Part shown: piece after piece, positions 20,586 through 28,673 of the stretch
Layout of the letters: every line of letters begins with the position of its first letter
How positions within the stretch are numbered: the stretch's first letter is position 1
Origin: a virus
Strand: one strand, 5' to 3'
IMG/VR virus record: IMGVR_UViG_3300047274_000137
Location: 1-32,434 of that record
DNA length: 32,434 nucleotides
Position numbers and translations under genes: made by a program
Notes under the pieces: generated by a model
The model's input: only the letters and a program-made list of their open reading frames with translations
The model's database searches: none
What the model was told of the DNA's origin: nothing

Positions 20586-21224
20586 GCCGGTTTGAATCTG
20601 ATTATCCCTAAGTTTTTGGGGTCGTTGGGTCGTGCTGGTGTAAGTGCTGGTGATTATTCGGTGGCGGATATCCGTAATTTGCAACGTGCGCTGAAGGCTA
20701 TTGACCCTAAGTTGCGTACTCAGTTGTTGCGTGAGGCGAAAGCCCCTGCGAAACCTGTGCAGTCTGCTATCAAGTCGGCTATTCCTGCGGTTGCTCCGTT
20801 GTCTGGTATGACGCAGGGGCGTTTGGCGTGGTCTGGTTCGGTTGACGCTAAGGGCCGTAGTCATAACCCTAAAGATGTGAAGATTCAGTTTCGTACGTCT
20901 TCTAGCGGTAAGAGCCTTACGACTAGCTTGGTGCGTGTTCGTGTGGCTAGCCCGGCGGTTGTTATGGCTGACATGGCTGGTAAGTCTGGTCGGTTTATTG
21001 ACGCTGGCTATAAGGGGTCTGGTCGTACACGTGAATATAACTGGAAGGGTGGCCGTCGTACGCACCGTTTGAACGGTCAGGGTAGTGCGATGATCCGTGG
21101 CATAGGTGGTTCGCCGTCGCGTTTTGTTTGGCCAGCTGCGGAACGTTCGATTCCTGCGGCTCGTGCTGCGGTTGATCAGGTACTTACTAAGTTTGCTCGT
21201 ATGGTTAATCAGAAAGGCCTCTAA
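20583..21224 (+). CDS. Tail component, gp10-like (putative)
   Basis: From ATG 20583 the product is 213 residues, basic and rich in Gly, Ser and Ala. 'DIRNLQRALKAIDPKLRTQLLREAKAPAKPVQSAIKSAIP' resembles the opening of HK97 gp10-like tail completion proteins, and the end 'WPAAERSIPAARAAVDQVLTKFARMV' has the matching C-terminal helix. Normally such a gene lies before the major tail gene; here it is after the chaperones, just before the tape measure, so the assignment is tentative. A minor tail protein is the alternative. The start follows a TAGACT box; the stop shares one base with the tape measure ATG. Confidence 0.6.
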   Translation: MAGLNLIIPKFLGSLGRAGVSAGDYSVADIRNLQRALKAIDPKLRTQLLREAKAPAKPVQSAIKSAIPAVAPLSGMTQGRLAWSGSVDAKGRSHNPKDVKIQFRTSSSGKSLTTSLVRVRVASPAVVMADMAGKSGRFIDAGYKGSGRTREYNWKGGRRTHRLNGQGSAMIRGIGGSPSRFVWPAAERSIPAARAAVDQVLTKFARMVNQKGL

Positions 21225-23686
21225 TGGCTGGCAGTATCCTTCTACCGATTAAAGCCCTATTTGATGATAAGGGGCTGAAAGATGCCCAAAAAGGCTTTGC
21301 TTCTATGGGCAAGGGGCTTAAGGCTACGTTGGCTACGGTCGGTGTCGGTCTAGGGCTAAATGCGATTGTTGACGGTTTCACTAACGCGGCTAAGGCGGCT
21401 GCTGAAGATAACAAGTCGCAGGAACTTCTTGCTGCTCAGATTCGTAATTCGACGAGCGCAACCATTGACCAAATTGCTGCTAGCAAAATGTTTGTGGATT
21501 CTTTGTCGCTACAGACTGGAATTGTTGACGATGAACTGCGCCCGGCTCTAACTAACCTGGTTCGCGCTACTGGTGATCTTGGTAAGGCGCAAACGCTGTT
21601 GGCGTTGTCTACTGATATTGCTGCTGGTACTGGCCGTGATTTGGGTACGGTTACTAATGCGGTTTCTAAGGCTGCTAATGGTAATCGTACGGCTCTTGAC
21701 AAGCTTGTGCCGTCGCTCAAAAAGTCTAGCGATTGGGCTGGTGCTGCCGCCCTACAGTTTAAGGGCATGGGCGAGGCTGCCGGTAATGCTAACCCGTTTG
21801 CTAAGTTGACTGTTATTTTTCAGCAGTTGCAGGAGCAGGTTGGCTATGCGCTGTTGCCTTACCTTCAGCAACTTACCGAATACCTGACTTCGACTGAGGG
21901 CCAACAGCAGCTTCAAGAGTTGGTTTCTGTTTTTGTGAATTTGGCTGTTGCTATTGCGAATGTGGTTTCGTGGCTGATACAGAACCATAGTTGGATCGGT
22001 GCGCTGGTTACGGCTATTGGTGTGGCGGTTGCGGCGTGGGGTGTCTATTCGGCGGCTATGGCTGTTATGACGTTTGCTACGGGTACGGCTACTGCTGCGG
22101 TTAACGCTTTGAAGTCTGCGCTGATTTCGACTGGTGTCGGTGCGGTGCTGGTTATTTTGGGTTCGGTTGTTTCGGGCATTATGAGTATTGGCTCGGCGGC
22201 TGATACTGCGACTGGTCAGGTTGCTGGTTTGGCTCAGGCTACTGCTGGTGTTGGTATCAACCAGGGCGATATTTACGGTAATAAGCCGTGGGTGACTAGT
22301 GCTGGCTTGGGAACGCTTACAAATGTGCAGACCAAACCGGGTACGACTACCGATTATTTCGATGCGAAAACTAACACTTGGTGGACTTACACCTATTTGG
22401 GTGGCGGCAAGTGGTCTAAGAAGAAGATTACTTTTGGCGGCGATATTTCTACTGCGCCTAAAACTCCTGCTGGTGAAACGGCTGCTGAAAAGGCGGCTAA
22501 GGCCGCTGCTGAACTAGCGAAGAAGAATAAAGAAGCGTACGCGAAGATTATTGCTAGCGAAAACGAAATTCGTGACGCGATGCTACAGTCCGCTATTGAC
22601 AGCCGTGCCGCGATTCTGTCTATGCGTGAAGATTTTGCTTCGGTGCTGGAGGATGTTAAGCCGTTGCCAAAGGCGGCCGCGGTTGTTGGCGAGTTTGAGC
22701 AGCAGGTTGTTGATTCTTTCCAGGCTATTGAGGATCAGATTGCTTCTTCGTTGGCTGACGGTACGTTGCTACAGGATGCGGCCGACAACCTGCGTAAGTA
22801 TGCTGCGGCTGAAAAGGCTACGTTGGCTGGTATTGCCCGGCAGCGTGACGTTATTGCTAAGAAGCTGGATATTGCTAAAACGATTAGCGCGGATGTGTTG
22901 TCGTTTGGCAACATTAACGACTTGCTGGATCAGCAGACTAATACGGTTACGGAAACGTTTACTCGTATGGTTGACGGTATTCAGGTTGCGACTACACGTA
23001 GTTTTGAGCAGGTCACTTCTGGCGGTCTAGTAGACAACTTCAAAAAGGTTATTGAGAAAACTAAGGCTTACGCTAAAAACCTTATTGAGTTGAAGCGTCT
23101 GGGTTTGAATGGGCAACTGTTTAAGCAGATTGTTGATGCTGGCGTGGATGCTGGTGGCGCAACTGCTCAGGCGATTGTTGCTGGTGGCGCGTCGCAGGTT
23201 ACTGAACTTAACGCGCTGTTTGGTGAACTAAACGATTTGGGCGGCAAGGTTGCGGCTGAGTCTACTGATGTTATGTATGCGGCTGGCGAAGATGTGATGA
23301 ACAGCTTTATTCAGTCGTTGCTTGATCAGGATGCTGCGCTTCAGGCAACCGCTATTACGTTGGCTGAGTCGTTTGCTAATGCTTTCCGTAATAAGTTGGT
23401 TAGCCTTGCGCCTCTAATGAAGTTGCCTATGGAAACGTCACAGATTGCTCTTAGTGACGCGTTGACGGGTTATGTGTCTGACGAGTTGGGTCGTTCGTTT
23501 ACTGGCCCTTACAACTATTACGGGCAGCAGATGGTTGGCGGCCTGGGTGCGAACTACAACATTACGATTAACGCTGGTGCGATTACTGAAAAGGCTTCGC
23601 TTCCTGGTTTGATTGTTGATGCTCTTGCTACTTACACACGTCAGTCTGGTTCGGGTGCTTTGAATAGGGTTCTAAATATCGCATGA
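21224..23686 (+). CDS. Tape measure protein
   Basis: The product has 820 residues, the longest in the window, rich in Ala, Gly, Leu and Lys. It begins 'SILLPIKALFDDKGLKDAQKGFASMGKGLKA', typical of tape measures, and has hydrophobic stretches around residues 242-320 (VNLAVAIANVVSWL, WIGALVTAIGVAVAAWGVY, VLVILGSVVSGIMSI) and long helical coiled-coil-like parts. It sets tail length; at about 0.15 nm per residue the tail would be near 120 nm. It may also form the channel for DNA entry. A Thr/Gly/Tyr-rich piece with Trp repeats (about 355-400) interrupts it and may be an inserted domain. Confidence 0.93.
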   Translation: MAGSILLPIKALFDDKGLKDAQKGFASMGKGLKATLATVGVGLGLNAIVDGFTNAAKAAAEDNKSQELLAAQIRNSTSATIDQIAASKMFVDSLSLQTGIVDDELRPALTNLVRATGDLGKAQTLLALSTDIAAGTGRDLGTVTNAVSKAANGNRTALDKLVPSLKKSSDWAGAAALQFKGMGEAAGNANPFAKLTVIFQQLQEQVGYALLPYLQQLTEYLTSTEGQQQLQELVSVFVNLAVAIANVVSWLIQNHSWIGALVTAIGVAVAAWGVYSAAMAVMTFATGTATAAVNALKSALISTGVGAVLVILGSVVSGIMSIGSAADTATGQVAGLAQATAGVGINQGDIYGNKPWVTSAGLGTLTNVQTKPGTTTDYFDAKTNTWWTYTYLGGGKWSKKKITFGGDISTAPKTPAGETAAEKAAKAAAELAKKNKEAYAKIIASENEIRDAMLQSAIDSRAAILSMREDFASVLEDVKPLPKAAAVVGEFEQQVVDSFQAIEDQIASSLADGTLLQDAADNLRKYAAAEKATLAGIARQRDVIAKKLDIAKTISADVLSFGNINDLLDQQTNTVTETFTRMVDGIQVATTRSFEQVTSGGLVDNFKKVIEKTKAYAKNLIELKRLGLNGQLFKQIVDAGVDAGGATAQAIVAGGASQVTELNALFGELNDLGGKVAAESTDVMYAAGEDVMNSFIQSLLDQDAALQATAITLAESFANAFRNKLVSLAPLMKLPMETSQIALSDALTGYVSDELGRSFTGPYNYYGQQMVGGLGANYNITINAGAITEKASLPGLIVDALATYTRQSGSGALNRVLNIA

Positions 23687-24906
23687 TTACAGAATTAGTT
23701 GAGATTGGTTTTGACCTTACCGCTAACAATAGCGGCCCGTTTCTGACGCTTGATGATCCTGTGGCTGGTCGGTTGGACGATCCTGACTGGACTTTGGGCG
23801 GCGAGATTTTTTATGACGTTACTGACCGGGTGCGTTCGTGGTCTAGTAATCGTGGTAAGTCGCGTGCGTTGGATGCGTTTAACGCCGGTAATGCGTCTAT
23901 TGTGTTAGACAATAACACGCGTGATTTTGACCCTACGTATGCGGCTAGCCCGTTTTATGGGCAGATTATTCCTAAACGCCAGATTCGTATTTCGTCTAAT
24001 GGTGTTGTGCAGTTTTATGGGTTGATTGACGATTGGAATTTGGATTATGCGCCTCAAGGGGATTCTACTGCTGGTGTTGTATGTAGTGATGGCTTTGCCC
24101 AGCTTGCTAACCAGACGTTAACGGGGGCTACGGCTACTAGCCAGCTTTCGGGTGCGCGCGTTAACGCAATTTTGGATAGTGCTGACGTGAATTGGCCTAG
24201 CGATAAGCGTGCGGTTGATTCGGGTGAGGTGCTTCTTGGGGCTGACCTTATTCCTGATAACGGTAATGCGCTCACTTATTTGCAGTTGGTTGAAGCGTCG
24301 GAGGGTGGCCGCCTGTTCATTAGTAAGGCTGGCAACCTTGTGTTCAAGGATCAGAATGGCGTTCAGCCTGACGGTTCTAGTATTGTGACGTTTGCTGATG
24401 ATGGTAGCGGCGTGAAATATACGGGTATGCAGGTCGTTTATGGGTCTGAGCTGCTGTATAACCAGGCTGTTGTTTCGCGTGTTGGTGGGTCTACTACGAC
24501 CGCTAATGATACGGATAGTCAACAGGCGTACGGTATCTACACAATCACGAAGACCGATCTGCTGATGGCTTCTGATGCTGACGTGGATGCGTTGGCTGTG
24601 TCGCTGGTCAAACAGTACAGCGAACCTGAGTTTCGTTTTGAGGCGTTGACGGTTGACCTGAACCAGATTACTGGCCCACAGCAGACGGCGGTTTTGGGGC
24701 TTGAAATTGGTGACGTTGCGCTGATCAAGTTTACGCCGAACAACATTAGCCCGGCTATTGAAAAGTATGTTGAGGTTTTGGGTGTTGCTCAATCGTCTGA
24801 CCCTAATCGGCGTACGGTGACTTTGAACTTTGGAACACTTGACTACATTTCGTTTATTTTGGATGACGTGGCCTTTGGTAAACTTGACTCAGCCACTCTT
24901 GGCTAA
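23683..24906 (+). CDS. Minor tail protein (distal tail/baseplate type)
   Basis: The product has 407 residues. Its opening, with WTLGGEIFYDVTDRVRSWSS and RALDAFNAGNASIVLDNNTRDFDPTY, is the usual beginning of actinophage distal-tail proteins that follow the tape measure. 'YGLIDDWNLDY' and 'VVCSDGFAQLANQ' follow the same plan. It would close the tube and hold the tail tip. The ATG overlaps the tape measure stop (ATGA). A combined Dit/Tal role cannot be excluded, since no separate Tal gene is seen. Confidence 0.85.
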   Translation: MITELVEIGFDLTANNSGPFLTLDDPVAGRLDDPDWTLGGEIFYDVTDRVRSWSSNRGKSRALDAFNAGNASIVLDNNTRDFDPTYAASPFYGQIIPKRQIRISSNGVVQFYGLIDDWNLDYAPQGDSTAGVVCSDGFAQLANQTLTGATATSQLSGARVNAILDSADVNWPSDKRAVDSGEVLLGADLIPDNGNALTYLQLVEASEGGRLFISKAGNLVFKDQNGVQPDGSSIVTFADDGSGVKYTGMQVVYGSELLYNQAVVSRVGGSTTTANDTDSQQAYGIYTITKTDLLMASDADVDALAVSLVKQYSEPEFRFEALTVDLNQITGPQQTAVLGLEIGDVALIKFTPNNISPAIEKYVEVLGVAQSSDPNRRTVTLNFGTLDYISFILDDVAFGKLDSATLG

Positions 24907-24922
24907 ATAAGGAGCTTTTGTT

Positions 24923-25459
24923 ATGGCTGGTTTGGGTCGTAAGGTTTGGACTGCCGGTGATGTGTTGTCGGCGGCTAACTTGAATGGTTATGTGGCTGAT
25001 CAGGTTGTGCAGGTTTATGCTGGTACGGCGGCGCGTGGCACGGTTTTGAATGGGTCTGCTACTGAGGGTATGGTTACTTACCTGAGTGACTATAACTTGC
25101 TAGATGTGTATACCGGCAGCACGACCACTATGGGTTTGAATTATCGTACGGTTACTAGCATGACTGCTACCGCGTATACGGCTACTGTGGCTGACGCTAA
25201 TAGCCTTATTTTTGCTAGTAATGCTTCGGCGCAGACGATTACTATTCCTGACGTGTTTGCTATCGGTCAGGGTTTTGAGGTTATTCGTGAGGGTGCTGGC
25301 ACGGTTATCCTGGCGGCTGGTACTGGTTCGACTTCGTGGGCTGGTGCTGGTACTGCTGGTACTGCGGTGACGTTTAAGGTTGATCAGCAGTATAACGGCG
25401 CGCAGGTTATTAAGACTGCTGCTAATTCGTATCGTGTGATTGGTAAGGTCACGGCTTAG
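24923..25459 (+). CDS. Tail tip / fibre-base protein
   Basis: The product has 178 residues. The opening KVWTAGDVLSAANLNGYVADQVV is a familiar start of actinophage tail appendage proteins, followed by 'GMVTYLSDYNLLDVYTGSTT' and a Thr/Ala-rich beta body. AAGGAG precedes the ATG. It probably anchors the fibre-like proteins encoded next. No catalytic motif is visible. Confidence 0.72.
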   Translation: MAGLGRKVWTAGDVLSAANLNGYVADQVVQVYAGTAARGTVLNGSATEGMVTYLSDYNLLDVYTGSTTTMGLNYRTVTSMTATAYTATVADANSLIFASNASAQTITIPDVFAIGQGFEVIREGAGTVILAAGTGSTSWAGAGTAGTAVTFKVDQQYNGAQVIKTAANSYRVIGKVTA

Positions 25460-25460
25460 T

Positions 25461-26039
25461 ATGCCTTTTAGTTTGGGCTTTTGGGCGGCCGCCGGGGCTG
25501 GCGGTGCTGCCGCTGGTACAGATATGGAACTAATTAGCACAACCTTGCTAACTGGTGATACTTCTAGCGTCACTTTCAGCTCTATCGTCGGCACTTACAA
25601 ACACCTACAAATTCGTATGGTTACGCGTACGAATGAGGGTAGCGCAACGTATAGCGATTCTGGCCTTATGGAATTTAACAGCGATACCACTAACGGCAAT
25701 TACGCTGGCCACTTCTTGACGAGTAGTGGTGGAACACCTAGCTCGGGTACAACAGCGTTCAAAATTGGCACACTTCGTAATTTAGCGACGGCCCTAAATA
25801 CAGGATCAGCTTTCGCGGCTCACATTATTGACATTCCAGACTATGCCGCCTCAACCAAATACAAAACTGGCCGCGTGCTATCTGGTATGCACAACAATAC
25901 ATATTCCTCTTACGGCAATAGTTTGACTTCTATTCTTTGGATGAATACCGCTGCTATCACTAGCGTTACGCTCAAGCCAAATAGCGGCGTTAGCTGGTCT
26001 GGCGGTAGCCGTTTCTCACTTTATGGAATTAAGGGTTAG
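25461..26039 (+). CDS. Tail-tip paralogue 1 (putative receptor-binding)
   Basis: From ATG 25461 the product is 192 residues. After a Gly/Ala-rich linker the domain begins 'MELISTTLLTGDTSSVTFSS', then IVGTYKHLQIRM, 'HIIDIPDYAASTKYKTG', 'WMNTAAITSVTLKPNSG' and ends 'FSLYGIKG'. The two following genes encode the same scheme. It is the only copy with the N-terminal linker and so may be the one joined to the tail. The beta-rich, Ser/Thr-rich make-up fits a fibre or receptor-binding domain. The mid and 3' part of the gene is more A/C-rich than the genes before it. Confidence 0.7.
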   Translation: MPFSLGFWAAAGAGGAAAGTDMELISTTLLTGDTSSVTFSSIVGTYKHLQIRMVTRTNEGSATYSDSGLMEFNSDTTNGNYAGHFLTSSGGTPSSGTTAFKIGTLRNLATALNTGSAFAAHIIDIPDYAASTKYKTGRVLSGMHNNTYSSYGNSLTSILWMNTAAITSVTLKPNSGVSWSGGSRFSLYGIKG

Positions 26040-26041
26040 AT

Positions 26042-26533
26042 ATGGCTTCAGCACTTACAGCCCTGGCAAATACGACACTTGCTTCTACTGCTGCTTCGGT
26101 CACTTTTTCAAGCATTAGCGGCGCGTACCGCGATTTGATATTGGTTGGCACTTTTACTTCTGCAACTACCGGCTATTTTGGCGTGCGTGTAAATAGCGAT
26201 TCTGGTGCGAACTACTATTGGGTGCAATTTAATGCTGACGGATCAACGGCAGCTGGTAGTCAGTCAACAGGAGCAAGCTCCTACGGTCTAAATAACCGTT
26301 CGACCACTTCGACTACTGATGCTATGACGTGTGTTGTCAATATCTTGGATTACACAGCAACAGATAAACATAAAAACGCGCTGGTGCGAATTGGTCGTGC
26401 TGGTGGCAGCACCGAATTTAGTATGGGCCGTTGGGCTAATACTGCTGCTATTACTTCGGTTCAGGTTTATGGGGTAAGCACGGCTAACCTCGCTGCTGGT
26501 TCTACGTTTGCACTTTATGGGGTGTCTGCCTAA
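26042..26533 (+). CDS. Tail-tip paralogue 2 (putative receptor-binding)
   Basis: The product has 163 residues, about the same domain as its neighbours: TTLASTAASVTFSSISGAYRDL near the start, 'VVNILDYTATDKHKNALVRIG' in the middle, 'NTAAITSVQVYGVS' and a final 'FALYGVSA'. Compared with paralogue 1 it lacks the N-terminal Gly/Ala linker. It lies two bases from paralogue 1 and overlaps paralogue 3 by one base. Its own variation, in the loop-rich middle, would be where host specificity could change. Confidence 0.7.
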   Translation: MASALTALANTTLASTAASVTFSSISGAYRDLILVGTFTSATTGYFGVRVNSDSGANYYWVQFNADGSTAAGSQSTGASSYGLNNRSTTSTTDAMTCVVNILDYTATDKHKNALVRIGRAGGSTEFSMGRWANTAAITSVQVYGVSTANLAAGSTFALYGVSA

Positions 26534-27057
26534 TGGCTATGACTTTGATTAGCACTACTACCGTTGGTGCAGGTGGCGCAGCAGTCATAGACCTTACCGC
26601 TATCCCGAATACTTATACTGATCTTGTTTTGATGCTATCCCTGCGTAGTAACACAGCGCGAGCTTCGTCGGGTGGTTACGCTACTGTGCGTTTTAATGGC
26701 TCTTCGTCAACATATGCTCGCCGTATTCTGCTTGGTGATGGTTCTTCATCTGCTTCGGCTACTGACGCTAACGCGACTGTTCTAGTCAATCCGTCAGACG
26801 CTACGGCTAACACGTTCAATAATGCCGTTATTACAATTCCAAACTATGCCGGTTCGACTGCTAAATCTTTTTCTGTTGATGCTGTTAACGAAAACAACGC
26901 AACTACGGCAGATATGCAACTAATGGCGCAGTCTTGGTCTGGTACTTCCGCTATCACGCAGATTACTCTTACGCCTGGAGCGGGTAGTTTTGTTCAATAT
27001 TCGGTCGCTAGCCTGTATGGAATTACTAAGGGTAGCGGCGGCGCAACCGTAAGCTAA
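26533..27057 (+). CDS. Tail-tip paralogue 3 (putative receptor-binding)
   Basis: The product has 174 residues. It opens 'MTLISTTTVGAGGAAVIDLTAIPNTYTDLVLML', the most regular copy of the domain, continues with RFNGSSSTYARRIL, 'ITIPNYAGSTAKSFS', 'TSAITQITLTPGAGSFVQYSVASLYGI' and ends in a short Gly/Ala/Thr tail. The ATG overlaps the stop of paralogue 2 (TAATG). Together the three are probably tail-tip proteins with duplicated receptor-binding domains. Confidence 0.7.
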   Translation: MAMTLISTTTVGAGGAAVIDLTAIPNTYTDLVLMLSLRSNTARASSGGYATVRFNGSSSTYARRILLGDGSSSASATDANATVLVNPSDATANTFNNAVITIPNYAGSTAKSFSVDAVNENNATTADMQLMAQSWSGTSAITQITLTPGAGSFVQYSVASLYGITKGSGGATVS

Positions 27058-27072
27058 CAAGAAAGAAAACAA

Positions 27073-27303
27073 ATGACTACACCTACAAAGATTGTCGTTG
27101 ACTGCACTACTGGCGAACAGCAGGTTATCGAACTGACCGCTGACGAAATCGCACAACTTGAGGCGGATCGTGTCGCTGCCGAGGCGGCCCGTGCCGAACA
27201 GGAAGCCGCAGACCAGGCTAAGGCGGCCGCTAAAGCATCTGCTGAAGCAAAGCTAGCCGGGCTAGGTCTAACCGTTGAAGAAGTCGCTGCGCTTCTAAAG
27301 TAA
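27073..27303 (+). CDS. Coiled-coil protein of the tail region
   Basis: The product has 76 residues. A short beta start (KIVVDCTTGEQQVIELTADE) is followed by a long Ala/Glu/Lys helix (QLEADRVAAEAARAEQEAADQAKAAAK) and 'AGLGLTVEEVAALLK'. Small proteins with this plan often sit after tail fibres in actinophages and may be a trimerising or chaperone component. It lies behind an A-rich leader GAAAGAAAACAA. Confidence 0.65.
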   Translation: MTTPTKIVVDCTTGEQQVIELTADEIAQLEADRVAAEAARAEQEAADQAKAAAKASAEAKLAGLGLTVEEVAALLK

Positions 27304-27349
27304 ACTAGTATTGCCGCTACGCACGGCGTGATTTAGAAAGAGTATCCCC

Positions 27350-27556
27350 GTGCCTGATAACGCTGACAAACTACTACTTCAGATTGTTGCTGACCTTGCC
27401 GAAATTAAAGCAACGGTTAAAAACTATGCTGACCTTGAGTTGCGTGTTCGTGATCTTGAAAAAGCCCGGTGGTCTAGTGCGTGGCTGACTGGTATTTTGT
27501 CGGCTGCTGTTTCGTCTGGTGTTGTTGCTTTGATTATGAAAGTGTTGGTGGCATAA
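27350..27556 (+). CDS. Holin-like protein (one membrane helix, XhlA type)
   Basis: The product has 68 residues. The first ~45 residues are amphipathic helix (LLLQIVADLAEIKATVKNYADLELRVRDLEKARW) and the rest one hydrophobic span (WLTGILSAAVSSGVVALIMKVLV). This layout, charged coil then one C-terminal membrane helix, is that of haemolysin XhlA-type and many phage holin partners. It directly precedes the endolysin (GTG one base after its stop). A TAAACT box at 27301 could drive the lysis genes, although the -35 is poor. Confidence 0.7.
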   Translation: MPDNADKLLLQIVADLAEIKATVKNYADLELRVRDLEKARWSSAWLTGILSAAVSSGVVALIMKVLVA

Positions 27557-27557
27557 A

Positions 27558-28055
27558 GTGGCTGAGTATTTTGACCCGTTTAAGGGTAATCGTGGTGACG
27601 AGCTGGGCAACATGGCTTCGTACCGTAAGCATCCTCACCGTGGTAGCGACTGGGGTGCAAAAAAGGCTATTGAGAATAAGCCGATTGTTGCTATTACTAC
27701 TGGCCGTGTCAAGAAGGTGTTTTGGTCTGACGTTCTCGGTCATTGTCTAGTACAGGGATCGGCTGACGGTTTCAACTGGTTGTATGCCCACCTTGCCGCT
27801 AAGCCTTCGTGGGAGGTTGGCAGTATGTTGGTTGGCGGCCAGCAGGTTGTAGGTAAGGTTGGTGGCGGTAAGAATACGCCTAGCGGTACTGCTTCGACCG
27901 GTGCACACCTACATATGGCTGGCTGTAAGGCTACTGACGGTGTTGATGTTCACCTTGTTGGCTATGAAAAGCTGGTGGATGTTCATAAGCATATTGACGC
28001 TAACCGCCCGAAAATTGTTGCGACTGGCGCGAACAGCGAGGGCGCACGTGGTTAA
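27558..28055 (+). CDS. Endolysin, M23-family metallopeptidase
   Basis: The product has 165 residues. It has the zinc ligands of LytM/M23 enzymes: His27 and Asp31 in HPHRGSDWG, and His119 in STGAHLHM (His117-x-His119), with YAHL (His78 region) between. It cuts peptide cross-bridges of the host wall. The short length, without a wall-binding repeat, suggests a single-domain enzyme. It is flanked by two membrane proteins that could be holins. No signal peptide is seen, so release depends on them. Confidence 0.88.
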   Translation: MAEYFDPFKGNRGDELGNMASYRKHPHRGSDWGAKKAIENKPIVAITTGRVKKVFWSDVLGHCLVQGSADGFNWLYAHLAAKPSWEVGSMLVGGQQVVGKVGGGKNTPSGTASTGAHLHMAGCKATDGVDVHLVGYEKLVDVHKHIDANRPKIVATGANSEGARG

Positions 28056-28329
28056 GATACGTAAGATTGCGCGTATCGTCGGTGAAATCGCGTGGCGTTC
28101 TTTTGGGTTGGGTCTTGTGGCTTTCCCTGGTGGTGCTGTGGCAGGTACTCTTATTCCTGGCGGTGACGCTATTAGCGGTGGCTGGATTGCGTTTGTCTCT
28201 ACTTTTGTCATTGTCTGCACGGTGCTTGGTATCGCTATTGCTACTACGGGCAAAGTTACTGAAACAGACATTAACACCGCGTTCTCGCAAGCGGTACAGA
28301 AGGCGATGGAAAAGGATAAGAAAAACTAG
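28048..28329 (+). CDS. Second holin-like membrane protein
   Basis: From GTG 28048 the product is 93 residues. A basic start (VKIRKIARIVGEIAWRSFG) is followed by two hydrophobic stretches (LGLVAFPGGAVAGTLIPGG and WIAFVSTFVIVCTVLGIAIA) and a charged C-terminal helix (DINTAFSQAVQKAMEKDKKN). This fits a holin with two membrane helices. The gene overlaps the endolysin by eight bases and shares the palindrome CTAG with the convergent WhiB stop. Either this or the 27350 protein is the main holin. Confidence 0.75.
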   Translation: MVKIRKIARIVGEIAWRSFGLGLVAFPGGAVAGTLIPGGDAISGGWIAFVSTFVIVCTVLGIAIATTGKVTETDINTAFSQAVQKAMEKDKKN

Positions 28330-28616
28330 CGGATAGGCCGCCGGTTTTTCAGTAGCTCTTTTCTTTCTTCTGGGGTTGTGCCAGCCCAGATCCCGTATTC
28401 TTCTCGTGCTTCTAGCGCATAGTCTAGGCACGCGGTTGCGAATGGGCAGTCTGCACAGACGCTTTTGGCTAGCATTTGTGTAATTTTTTGGGCGTATTCA
28501 AAGCCTTCCGCAAAAAACAATTCTGGGCGTGCTTCGCAGGGTGGTTTGTTTCCTGTTTCGCGAATTTGGTGGGATAGTGTCCGGTATTTCATGGCGGCAC
28601 GATCTGTAACGAACAT
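28326..28616 (-). CDS. whiB: WhiB-family [4Fe-4S] transcription factor
   Basis: The product has 96 residues. Four cysteines are at 27, 54, 57 and 63 (C-x26-C-x2-C-x5-C), followed by EEYGIWAGTTPEERKEL (73-89), the G-(I/V)-W-x-G turn that binds the sigma factor; a basic end (LKNRRPIR) would touch DNA. Such proteins exist only in actinobacteria and their phages, which fixes the host group. Phage copies can alter host transcription, or block host WhiB function. AAGGAGA precedes the ATG. It is transcribed opposite to the late genes and divergent from the recombination operon. Confidence 0.93.
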   Translation of the reverse strand: MFVTDRAAMKYRTLSHQIRETGNKPPCEARPELFFAEGFEYAQKITQMLAKSVCADCPFATACLDYALEAREEYGIWAGTTPEERKELLKNRRPIR

Positions 28617-28673
28617 GGTTCTCCTTTATTGTCGGTGCTGGTAGTTAGCCTAGACGAGTTGAAAGGATTTTGT
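28617..28673. promoter_or_regulatory. Divergent control region between WhiB and the exonuclease
   Basis: The 57 bases hold the ribosome sites of both genes (minus AAGGAGA, plus AAAGGA at 28662-28667) and TAGCCTA, which reads TAGGCTA on the other strand, so a -10-like TAGSCT box faces each direction. I cannot identify -35 boxes. WhiB could regulate its own region here. Confidence 0.4.

Noticed and set aside
22551-23030. A 159-residue forward frame within the tape measure
   Set aside because: Extreme Leu/Arg richness shows it is the +1 shadow of Ala/Lys/Glu-rich coding sequence.
24118-24792. A 224-residue reverse frame in the minor tail gene
   Set aside because: Shadow of a well-supported forward gene; no ribosome site or family features.
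28000-28431. A 143-residue reverse frame overlapping holin and WhiB
   Set aside because: Arg/Thr/Ser-rich shadow frame; WhiB and the holin-like gene explain the region.
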